Source: Deltaproteobacteria bacterium RIFOXYD12_FULL_50_9
GTDB lineage: Bacteria; Desulfobacterota; Desulfobulbia; Desulfobulbales; CALZHT01
DNA length: 8,527 bases
Assembly (NCBI GenBank): GCA_001799225.1
Contig: MGTA01000056.1
Coordinates: 8,927 to 17,453, forward strand
Direction: 5' to 3'
The translations under genes were made by a program, and so were the position numbers. Below, in pieces: positions 1 to 6,303 of the stretch (the stretch's first letter is position 1; each line of letters starts with the position of its first letter). The notes beneath the pieces are model-generated. The model searched no databases and was not told the origin of the DNA. It saw nothing but the letters and a program-made list of their open reading frames with translations.

Positions 1-2
1 AG

Positions 3-434
3 CAGACGCACCAACAAAAAATTGCGGACAGAGGTTCTGAGCTGACAACGCTCAACCGACGCATGGCGCTGATAATCGGCGCTACCCAATGTCTGGCGAT
101 GTGGCCCGGCACCAGCCGCAGCCTGGTGACGATCCTGGCCGGCTGCCTGGTGGGGTTGAGTCTAAGCAGCGCGGTGGAATTCAGTTTCCTGCTGGGGGTG
201 GTGACCTTGACCGCCGCCACCGGTTACAAAGCGGTGCATGGCGGCCCGGCCATGATCCAGGCCTACGGGTGGCACACCATGTTGATCGGCTTTGTTTTTG
301 CCGCGGCTTCGGCAGCGGCAGCCGTAAAATGGATGGTTGGCTACCTCAACCGGCACAGTCTCTCGATCTTCGGTTTCTATCGACTGGCCCTGGCCGTGGT
401 GGCAGCCCTATTGACCGGCAGACTAATGTCCTGA
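3..434 (+). CDS. uppP: Undecaprenyl-diphosphatase UppP (BacA), C-terminal part
   Basis: The frame is open from the left edge, so this is the 3' part of a longer gene whose start lies outside the window; the first internal Met is at 63. UppP is an integral inner-membrane enzyme that dephosphorylates undecaprenyl diphosphate to recycle the lipid carrier of peptidoglycan and other envelope polymers. The visible part carries the family signature QCLAMWPGTSRS, whose Ser-Arg pair belongs to the active site, followed by VEFSFLLG. After that come hydrophobic stretches that look like three membrane segments, ending in a short tail (TGRLMS) before TGA. Length and order fit the C-terminal half of the family (usually about 260-280 residues). 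It is a housekeeping gene and probably marks the chromosomal side of the accessory region that begins a few bases after its stop. I see no damage in the visible part. Confidence 0.9.
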   Translation, partial: QTHQQKIADRGSELTTLNRRMALIIGATQCLAMWPGTSRSLVTILAGCLVGLSLSSAVEFSFLLGVVTLTAATGYKAVHGGPAMIQAYGWHTMLIGFVFAAASAAAAVKWMVGYLNRHSLSIFGFYRLALAVVAALLTGRLMS

Positions 435-440
435 ACACGC

Positions 441-463
441 AAATTAGGGACAGCGACCATTTT
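441..463 (+). repeat. REP-like motif beside transposase relic
   Basis: The motif AAATTAGGGACAGCGACCAT with its T-run lies 6 bases after the uppP stop and just before the transposase remnant. It resembles the AAATTAGGGACAG-type sequences often seen at the ends of REP-associated transposase genes in several proteobacterial groups. That resemblance is from memory and was not searched. Only one copy is seen in the window, so its repeat nature is inferred from type and position. Confidence 0.4.
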
Positions 464-470
464 TATTGAA

Positions 471-803
471 AAAAGTGGCAACAATGGTCATCTATGGCAG
501 AACAGATTTTTTTCTTGCGTACTTGACGAACCACATGTCTATGCGGCAGTGCGGTGCGTCGAAAACAATCCGGCAAGGGCTGCCATGGTGGATAAGCCCG
601 AGGATTACAAGTGGTCGCGCGCCTGGGCTCATATTTGTAAAACTTCTGACCCTATTCTTGCAGAAGGTTGCTATCTCACAGAGATGGTTAAGAAGTGGCG
701 GGGGTATTTGAATGAAAATGAAGATCCTAATATGGCTGCTGCATTAATTCAAAGCACCAAAACAGGTCGGTCATACGGCGAAGTGGTTTTCACTGACACA
801 TAA
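471..803 (+). pseudogene. REP-associated tyrosine transposase, C-terminal remnant
   Basis: Read in one frame to TAA at 801-803, this segment gives GHLWQNRFFSCVLDEPHVY, then AAVRCVENNPARAAMV, KPEDYKWSRAWAH and a tail with TGRSYGE. This is the characteristic C-terminal third of REP-associated (IS200-like, Y1) tyrosine transposases: HLWQ-RF, then V-YVE-NP-RA, then EDY-WSSA-AH. The N-terminal two thirds, with the HUH metal-binding motif and the catalytic tyrosine that lies before HLWQ, are absent. No ATG or convincing ribosome site precedes the conserved start; the frame simply continues from the uppP stop. A GTG at 549 and an ATG at 585 fall inside the conserved core. I therefore read it as a dead fragment left by a deletion or partial insertion, not as a small gene. 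Together with the leader it accounts for the 449-base stretch between uppP and the helicase gene. Confidence 0.85.
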
Positions 804-848
804 ACTACCAAAGGTGGCCAAGGCTTCAGTCCCAATACAAACCCAACA

Positions 849-865
849 TTATCGGTGTATGATAA
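849..865 (+). promoter_or_regulatory. Candidate -10 box and small hairpin before the operon
   Basis: TATGAT (858-863) matches a sigma-70 -10 box in 4 of 6 positions and sits 20 bases before the helicase start. No good -35 box is visible 16-18 bases upstream. The same stretch can form a 5-bp hairpin, TTATC (849-853) with GATAA (861-865), around a 7-base loop, which could be an operator half-site pair. This is the only candidate promoter I see between the transposase relic and the first operon gene. A promoter further upstream, including read-through from uppP, is equally possible. Confidence 0.3.
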
Positions 866-874
866 GATTTTTAT

Positions 875-878
875 AAGG
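875..878 (+). promoter_or_regulatory. Ribosome binding site of the helicase gene
   Basis: AAGG lies 5 bases before ATG 884. It supports this start rather than a later Met. Confidence 0.55.
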
Positions 879-883
879 CGAGC

Positions 884-3800
884 ATGGAACTTATCGACAA
901 TATCAATCTTCTGCTTGGCGAGAACCTGAAAGAGGCGCTTCGACCACATGGCAAGATGAAGATTGCTGCCTCCTGCTTTTCCATTTACGCCTATGAAGCC
1001 CTGAAAGCTGAACTTGAGCAAATTGATACACTGCAATTCATTTTCACCGCACCGACCTTTATCACCGACCAAATCACCGATAAACTTAAAAAAGAAAAAC
1101 GTGAGTTTCATATCCCCAAACTCCACCGGGAGAGCAGTCTCTATGGAACCGAGTTTGAACTCCGGCTGAAGAACGAACTTACCCAGCGGGCCATTGCCAA
1201 AGAGTGTGCAGAGTGGATAGGGAGAAAAGCACAGTTTAAGTCCAACCGCACCACAGCGCCCATGCAGCAATTCGCCTGCATAGAGAGTGCGGCAGCCAAG
1301 GCGGTTTATCTTCCTCTCTATGGTTTTACCGCCGTTGACCTTGGTTATCAAAAAGGCAATGCCGTGTCGAATTACGTTAATAAACTGACCGATCCTGCCA
1401 CAACGGCAACGTATCTCAAATTATTCGACCAGATCTGGCATGATCCGCAAAAACTTGAAGATATTACTGCCCAGGTCTGCGAGCATATCGCGGCCGTTTA
1501 CAACGAGAACTCTCCGGAGTTTGTTTATTTTCTGATTCTCTACAACATCTTCAATGAGTTCCTGGAAGACATCTCAGAAGATGTTATGCCTAATGACCTT
1601 ACCGGCTATCAGGATAGTCTGATCTGGCAGAAGCTGTTTAATTTTCAGCGGGATGCTGCCATTGGCATCATCAATAAATTGGAGAGCTTTAACGGCTGTA
1701 TCCTGGCGGACAGCGTTGGCCTGGGCAAGACCTTCACTGCCCTGGCGGTGATTAAATATTACGAACTCCGCAACAAATCAGTGCTGGTTCTCTGTCCCAA
1801 AAAGCTTACGGACAACTGGCAGAACTTTAACCAAAATCTGGTCACCAACACCTTTGCAAAAGACCGCTTCAACTACACGGTTCTCTGTCATACCGATCTT
1901 CAGCGCGAGCGGGGCTATTCCTTAGGAGTGCCGCTTAATCGGATCAACTGGGGCAATTTTGATCTGGTGGTGATTGACGAGTCCCACAATTTCCGCAACA
2001 ACGAGGCGTTCAAAGACCGGGAGACCCGATACCAAAAGTTGATGAATAAGGTGATCAAGGCCGGAGTGCGCACCAAAGTACTGATGCTTTCCGCCACGCC
2101 GGTGAATAATCGATTCAACGATCTGCGCAATCAACTGGCCCTGGCTTACGAGGGCGACCCCGAGAACTTGGGCAAAAAGCTGCGCACTGAAAAGGATATC
2201 AACGAAATCTTCCGCCGCGCCCAAGGGGTCTTTAATGTCTGGGCCAAGATGGAGCCCGAGTCGCGGACCCCCGAGGCAATTTTAAATGCCCTGGATTTTG
2301 ATTTTTTTGAACTGCTCGACAGCGTTACCATCGCCCGCTCCCGCAAGCATATTCAGAAGTTTTATGACACCAAGGACATTGGGCCATTCCCCCAACGCCT
2401 CAAGCCTCTGTCGTTCCACTGCCGGTTAAGCAAACGTGACGATGTCATCAGTTTCAACGAGATATTCAACCGTCTGATAATCGTCACCATGGCGGTCTAT
2501 GCCCCTTTCCGATATATCCTGGCCAGTCGCTTATCTAAATATGAGGAGCAGTACGACACCCTGATCCAAGGCGGTATCTCCCGCTTGAAACAAAGCGACC
2601 GTGAAAAGAGCCTCCAGGCGCTCATGACAGTCAATCTCCTGAAACGCCTGGAAAGCTCTGTCGAAGCCTTCCGTCTGACCCTGCAAACCCTACTGGCTAA
2701 TCTTGAGAAGACCCTGGCCAAGATCGAGCATTACCAGACAACCGGCCAGGCCGACAGCTTTGACGATATCTCCGCCGCCTTTGAGAATGCCGAACCGGAT
2801 GCCGACGACCTGCTTGATCCCGGTGACGCCACAATAGGCGAAAAGATAAAAATCAGCCTGGCGGATATGGATTTGGAGTCATGGCGGTTTGATCTTAAAA
2901 ACGATTTGGATATATTCGGTCTACTGCTTCTTGAGATGCAGAAGATCACCCCGGCAGACGACGCCAAGCTCGAATGCCTTAAAGACCTCATTGTCCATAA
3001 GCTCCAAACACCAATCAACCCCGGCAACCGCAAGGTCCTGATCTTCACGGCTTTCTCGGACACCGCAGGCTATCTTTACGACAACCTCTCGCCCTTTCTC
3101 CATAAACAGTTCGGCCTGCATAGCGCCAAGGTCACCGGTGGCAGCAGCTCATGCAAGTCAACTCTTAAGCAGCATTACGATTTCCAAGGTCTGCTCACCC
3201 TCTTCTCGCCAATCTCCAAGGAGAAAGCACTTGTCCTGCCCAAGGAGCCTGCCGAGATTGATATCCTGATCGGCACTGATTGCATCTCCGAGGGCCAGAA
3301 TCTGCAAGACTGCGATTTTGTGGTCAACTACGATATCCATTGGAACCCGGTACGCATCATTCAACGCTTTGGCCGGATTGATCGGATCGGCTCGAAAAAC
3401 GCCCAGGTTCAGCTCGTCAATTTCTGGCCGGACATTACCCTGGATGACTACATAAACCTGAAAGCCCGTGTTGAAAGCCGGATGATAATCGCTGATGTCT
3501 CCGCCACCGGTGACGACAATGTTCTGAGCGCCGAGGCCAATGACCTTGCTTTCCGTAAAGCACAGCTCCAACGGCTGCAGGATGAGGTGATTGACCTGGA
3601 GGATGTCAAGACCGGCATCTCCATCACCGATCTGGGCTTAAACGATTTCCGTATGGATCTGGTCAACTATGTCAAGGCCAATGGCAATCTTGACGGCGCA
3701 CCCAAGGGCATGCACGCGGTCATCCCCGCCGACCTGGAAAAGGGTCTACCTCCTGGCGTTATTTTTGTGCTGCGCAACACTGATAATGGCGTCAATGTCA

Positions 3801-4159
3801 ATCAGCAGAACCGGCTCCACCCGTATTATCTGATTTATATTGATGTGAATGGCGAGGTGCTGATCAACCACTTGGAGGTTAAAAAGATCCTCGATCTACT
3901 CCGGGCCGCTTGCAAGGACCGCTCGGCAGCCATTGCCGCGCTCTATGAGCCTTTTAACCGGGAGACCCAGGACGGGCGACGAATGAGCGCTTACTCCCGC
4001 TTGTTGCAACAGGCCATCCATTCCATGATTGATCTCAAGGAAGAAAAGGATATCGACAGCCTCTTCACCGTTGGCGGCACTACAGCCTTGCTCAATACCA
4101 TCAGCGGGCTGGATGATTTTGAACTGATCGCCTTCCTGGTGGTTCGGGACGAGGGTTAA
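884..4159 (+). CDS. SF2/SNF2-type helicase with PLD-like N-terminal region
   Basis: This is a 1091-residue cytoplasmic DNA-dependent ATPase or translocase of helicase superfamily 2, probably the motor of a restriction or other phage-defence complex. An N-terminal region (about 1-190) resembles a phospholipase-D-like fold (SCFSIYAYEAL near the start, YGFTAVDLGYQKGN later). I cannot find an intact H-K-D active site in it, so it may only bind DNA. The motor domain follows: Walker A ADSVGLGKT (275-283), Walker B DESH (365-368) and motif III SATP (403-406). A long helical insert has heptad-like Leu spacing around 565-620. The second RecA-like domain begins at KVLIFTAF (717) and carries GTDCISEGQNLQ (from 797) and the arginine-finger motif QRFGRIDRIG (from 827). 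All ATPase motifs look intact. The C-terminal 200 residues have no domain I recognise. Translation is probably coupled to the next gene, which starts 2 bases after the stop. The helicase assignment is firm; the defence role rests on context. Confidence 0.93.
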   Translation: MELIDNINLLLGENLKEALRPHGKMKIAASCFSIYAYEALKAELEQIDTLQFIFTAPTFITDQITDKLKKEKREFHIPKLHRESSLYGTEFELRLKNELTQRAIAKECAEWIGRKAQFKSNRTTAPMQQFACIESAAAKAVYLPLYGFTAVDLGYQKGNAVSNYVNKLTDPATTATYLKLFDQIWHDPQKLEDITAQVCEHIAAVYNENSPEFVYFLILYNIFNEFLEDISEDVMPNDLTGYQDSLIWQKLFNFQRDAAIGIINKLESFNGCILADSVGLGKTFTALAVIKYYELRNKSVLVLCPKKLTDNWQNFNQNLVTNTFAKDRFNYTVLCHTDLQRERGYSLGVPLNRINWGNFDLVVIDESHNFRNNEAFKDRETRYQKLMNKVIKAGVRTKVLMLSATPVNNRFNDLRNQLALAYEGDPENLGKKLRTEKDINEIFRRAQGVFNVWAKMEPESRTPEAILNALDFDFFELLDSVTIARSRKHIQKFYDTKDIGPFPQRLKPLSFHCRLSKRDDVISFNEIFNRLIIVTMAVYAPFRYILASRLSKYEEQYDTLIQGGISRLKQSDREKSLQALMTVNLLKRLESSVEAFRLTLQTLLANLEKTLAKIEHYQTTGQADSFDDISAAFENAEPDADDLLDPGDATIGEKIKISLADMDLESWRFDLKNDLDIFGLLLLEMQKITPADDAKLECLKDLIVHKLQTPINPGNRKVLIFTAFSDTAGYLYDNLSPFLHKQFGLHSAKVTGGSSSCKSTLKQHYDFQGLLTLFSPISKEKALVLPKEPAEIDILIGTDCISEGQNLQDCDFVVNYDIHWNPVRIIQRFGRIDRIGSKNAQVQLVNFWPDITLDDYINLKARVESRMIIADVSATGDDNVLSAEANDLAFRKAQLQRLQDEVIDLEDVKTGISITDLGLNDFRMDLVNYVKANGNLDGAPKGMHAVIPADLEKGLPPGVIFVLRNTDNGVNVNQQNRLHPYYLIYIDVNGEVLINHLEVKKILDLLRAACKDRSAAIAALYEPFNRETQDGRRMSAYSRLLQQAIHSMIDLKEEKDIDSLFTVGGTTALLNTISGLDDFELIAFLVVRDEG
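4151..4155 (+). promoter_or_regulatory. Ribosome binding site of the DUF4391 gene
   Basis: GAGGG sits inside the last codons of the helicase gene, 6 bases before ATG 4162. Its position implies translational coupling between the two genes. Confidence 0.65.
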
Positions 4160-4161
4160 CC

Positions 4162-4812
4162 ATGTTTGTTTTTCCAGCCAAGGCTATGTTTAACCGGGTA
4201 TTGCCGAAGCTGAAGATTTACGCTAATGCCAAGCCTTCCAAAAAAGTGAAGGCCATGTTTATATCCCAGGTCAATGAAATCGTCTGGAAGTACAAATTGG
4301 CGGCAGGAACCATCAACCTGGCCCCCCGCGACGGCTATAACGAGATTCAGGTGTTTGAAATCAGTTTGAAAGTGCCGGATCTGGGAATGGAAGTCTTGAG
4401 CGTGATCGATAAGGCCATACCCTATCCCATATTTTTTCGACTTCGCCATGACGACCGGCTCAAACGGGTGGCGGCATACAAGCGACCAGCAGCGGACGGC
4501 ACCAACAACTGGGTGACCGAAGCCTATTTTGAGACAGAATGGGAGAAGGCCACCGACCCGATAACGCCTCTGCCAGTGTCTCTTGATATCAAGGCCCTGT
4601 ACGAACAGATGCTTTTTACCCTTATTGATCTGCCACCCCGACCCGGTGAAACGCTGCCTGCCCTGGTGGAACGGGTAGGGTTGATCCGAAAGCATAGCCG
4701 TGAGTTGCAGACTCTGGAAGCCAAGATGAACAAGGAGAAGCAGTTTAATCGTAAGGTGGAATTGAATGCCCAGGTGCGCAACATCCAGACACGAATACAG
4801 GAGTTACAATGA
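4162..4812 (+). CDS. DUF4391 family protein
   Basis: This 216-residue soluble protein has no signal peptide or membrane segment. The opening (FPAKAMFNRVLPK) followed by FISQVNEIVWKYKLAAGTINL and then FEISLK matches DUF4391, a family of unknown biochemistry that, as I recall it, typically sits directly after this type of helicase and beside methyltransferases. The middle holds an IPYPIFFRL strand and a WVTEAYFETEW segment. The last 45 residues (from about 170) are charged and heptad-like and probably form a coiled coil for binding a partner. The 2-base gap to the helicase and the Shine-Dalgarno inside that gene suggest made-to-ratio synthesis and a physical complex with the helicase (inference). 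No catalytic motif is evident. I do not assign a reaction. Confidence 0.85.
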   Translation: MFVFPAKAMFNRVLPKLKIYANAKPSKKVKAMFISQVNEIVWKYKLAAGTINLAPRDGYNEIQVFEISLKVPDLGMEVLSVIDKAIPYPIFFRLRHDDRLKRVAAYKRPAADGTNNWVTEAYFETEWEKATDPITPLPVSLDIKALYEQMLFTLIDLPPRPGETLPALVERVGLIRKHSRELQTLEAKMNKEKQFNRKVELNAQVRNIQTRIQELQ

Positions 4813-4819
4813 AACGTTG

Positions 4820-4904
4820 ACCAATATCCTATTACCGTTTACCGTTCTCCGCTGTGCGTAATAGGTTTAATGCCGGTAACGGTGATTGGTGAAGGGTGAA
4901 TGGG
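4820..4904 (+). repeat. Inverted pair of degenerate heptamer repeats (imperfect palindrome)
   Basis: The spacer between the DUF4391 and Schlafen genes is built from 7-base units. On the left are ACCGTTT (4834) and ACCGTTC (4841). On the right are GGTAAC (4875), GGTGATT (4881), GGTGAAG (4888) and GGTGAAT (4895), the same theme in opposite orientation. The arms pair as ACCAAT (4820-4825) with ATTGGT (4885-4890). ACCGTTTACC (4834-4843) pairs with GGTAACGGT (4875-4883), leaving one bulged base. An alternative inner stem is CCTATTAC (4828-4835) with GTAATAGG (4858-4865), 8 bp and perfect, with a 22-base loop. No T-run follows, so it is not a standard terminator. It may be a mobile or repetitive intergenic element, or an RNA structure that tunes expression of the distal genes. 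Confidence 0.6.
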
Positions 4905-4917
4905 AAATAATCTATGA
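4900..4917 (+). promoter_or_regulatory. Start region of the Schlafen-ATPase gene, with overlapping 5-codon reading frame
   Basis: GGGAA (4902-4906), 7 bases before ATG 4914, is the likely Shine-Dalgarno of the Schlafen gene. A five-codon frame (M-G-N-N-L) begins at ATG 4900, and its TGA (4915-4917) overlaps the gene's ATG as ATGA, with GAAGGG just upstream. Such overlaps can couple translation, but chance is a fair explanation for so short a frame. Confidence 0.35.
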
Positions 4918-6272
4918 AAGAAAGCGAATCTATCGAATTCAAAAAGAGTCTGGCCGAACTCAAGGCCGGTCTTGTTTCCATAGCTGCCATTTTAAACAAA
5001 CATGGCGCTGGTGAGTTGTGGTTTGGCATCCGTAATGATGGCAAGGTCGTTGGTCTGGTTGCAAACGAAAAAACCTTGCGGGACATCTCTCAATCTATAG
5101 CCGCTCACATTGAGCCCAAAATCTATCCTCAGGTCAGCATTGAAAAAGTAGATGGGCTTGAATGTGTCAAAGTTGCATTCATCGGCAAGGATGGGCCTTA
5201 CTTTGCTTATGGTAGAGCCTATATGCGGGTGGCTGATGAGGATCGGCAATTGAGTGCCAAGGAACTTGAGAATCTCATTCTCGCCAAGAATCGTGAGGCT
5301 CTCCGTTGGGACAATGCCATTTCATCTGCAATGCCTCAAGACCTCAACGTGGATAAAATGAAATTTTTTGTGGAGCGGGCCGGGTTGACTTGGGATACGG
5401 CCGATAATGCTCTGGCAAAATTAGGATTGATCCACGAAGGGCATCTGCTTAATGCGGCTCCGCTTTTCTTTGCCAAACAGCCTGTCATGCAATTGCGATG
5501 TGCCGTGTTCGCCACAACCGACAGTGCAACTATTCTTGATCGTCACGACTTTGATGGAGACATTCTGGAACTAATCGAAGAGGCCCAGAAATACATCCAG
5601 AAAAACATCCATATCGGTATGCGTCTTGAAGGACTTTATCGGGTTGATGTGCCGGAGATTTCAGTTGAGGCTATGCGCGAGGCTATTATCAATGCTTTTT
5701 GTCACCGTGACTATCGTGATCCGGACTATGTGCAGATCGCCGTATTTAAAAATCGTGTCGAAATTCGCAATCCTGGCGGTTTATATGACGATATGACCAT
5801 TGAGAAGATGTTGCAGGGCAATGTCTCCAAACGTCGTAACCCACTTGTTGCCGATCTCCTGCGCCGTATCCATATGGTAGAAGCCTGGGGGCGTGGTATG
5901 CCTCTCATCCTGAAAAATGCCCCGGATGTTAAATTCCGTGAGATTGCCCATATCTTTATTGTAGCCTTTGACCGACCGTCATTTGCAAATGAGGAAGGTT
6001 TTATCGATGAAACTATCGATAAAGGTCGTCCCGTCACAGGAAAGACAGGTGAAACCACCAAAGAAACACCAAAGAAACACCAAAGAAACACCAAAGAAAC
6101 CATTCTCGCTACTCTGAAAGATAATCCGGGAATCAGCGTTCGGGAGTTGGCTGGTCTGCTTGGATCAACTGAAAACAGTGTGCGCCATCATATCCGTAAG
6201 TTTCATCAATCGGGTATCCTTCGCCATGAAGGACCGACAAAGGGCGGACTCTGGGTGATAGAACACGGCTAA
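4914..6272 (+). CDS. Schlafen/AlbA_2 domain, GHKL-type ATPase and winged-helix protein
   Basis: This 452-residue soluble protein has the COG2865-type layout. The AlbA_2/Schlafen domain (about 1-120) opens with ESESIEFKKS and contains ELWFGIRNDGKVVG. Glu3, Glu8 and Asp42 have spacing close to the Glu-Glu-Asp metal site of Schlafen RNases, so nuclease activity is possible but untested. A GHKL-like ATP-binding region follows: EAMREAIINAFCHRDY (252-267, N-box-like, Asn260) and NPGGL (286-290), then RNPLVADLLRRI. A low-complexity linker (about 360-396) leads to a C-terminal winged helix (about 397-452; ISVRELAGLLGSTENSVRHHI). In the family this layout is annotated as a transcriptional regulator. 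Placed in a modification operon, it may control the operon or act as a backup effector. Its G+C (47 % on one hand-counted line) is lower than the helicase (55 %), and it sits behind a repeat-rich spacer, which suggests a separate origin. Four perfect 11-bp repeats in the linker make the winged helix prone to on/off frameshifting. Confidence 0.88.
   Translation: MKESESIEFKKSLAELKAGLVSIAAILNKHGAGELWFGIRNDGKVVGLVANEKTLRDISQSIAAHIEPKIYPQVSIEKVDGLECVKVAFIGKDGPYFAYGRAYMRVADEDRQLSAKELENLILAKNREALRWDNAISSAMPQDLNVDKMKFFVERAGLTWDTADNALAKLGLIHEGHLLNAAPLFFAKQPVMQLRCAVFATTDSATILDRHDFDGDILELIEEAQKYIQKNIHIGMRLEGLYRVDVPEISVEAMREAIINAFCHRDYRDPDYVQIAVFKNRVEIRNPGGLYDDMTIEKMLQGNVSKRRNPLVADLLRRIHMVEAWGRGMPLILKNAPDVKFREIAHIFIVAFDRPSFANEEGFIDETIDKGRPVTGKTGETTKETPKKHQRNTKETILATLKDNPGISVRELAGLLGSTENSVRHHIRKFHQSGILRHEGPTKGGLWVIEHG
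6057..6100 (+). repeat. Four perfect tandem copies of an 11-bp unit inside the Schlafen-ATPase gene
   Basis: The unit ACCAAAGAAAC occurs at 6057, 6068, 6079 and 6090 without a mismatch, preceded by a partial GAAAC. Eleven is not a multiple of 3, so successive copies are read in different frames: residues 382-396 are TKETPKKHQRNTKET. Loss of one copy would shift translation into a TAA at 6122-6124 (399-residue product). Gain of one would hit TGA at 6115-6117 (404 residues). Either change removes the winged helix and leaves the ATPase domain whole. This has the properties of a slipped-strand phase-variation tract. Confidence 0.9.
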
Positions 6273-6291
6273 CAGTCAACGTTATAAAAAT

Positions 6292-6296
6292 AAGGA
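6292..6296 (+). promoter_or_regulatory. Ribosome binding site of mod
   Basis: AAGGA lies 7 bases before ATG 6304, a strong site that decides for this start over the internal Met at 6319. Confidence 0.7.
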
Positions 6297-6303
6297 TTTT
6301 GAT

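Noticed and set aside
457..478. Possible uppP terminator (T-run, ATTG loop, A-run)
   Set aside because: The stem is almost only A:T pairs, has no G+C core, and is not followed by a separate T-run. It is better read as the edge of the REP-like/transposase remnant.
466..711. 81-codon open frame starting MKKVATM
   Set aside because: It is out of frame with the transposase text (HLWQNRFFSC, VENNPARA) that clearly sits in the neighbouring frame, and has no family similarity.
749..1351. 200-codon open frame on the minus strand
   Set aside because: It lies largely antisense to the helicase N-terminus, shows no recognisable domain, and the + strand helicase and transposase remnant explain the same bases.
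4156..4695. 179-codon open frame on the minus strand
   Set aside because: Fully antisense to the DUF4391 gene, with no protein family features. A shadow of a well-supported gene.
4828..4865. Rho-independent terminator after DUF4391
   Set aside because: The 8-bp stem has a 22-base loop, is A+T-rich, and no T-run follows 4865.
6057..6100. CRISPR-like array
   Set aside because: The copies are directly adjacent with no spacers, and the 11-bp unit is too short. It is a coding tandem repeat.
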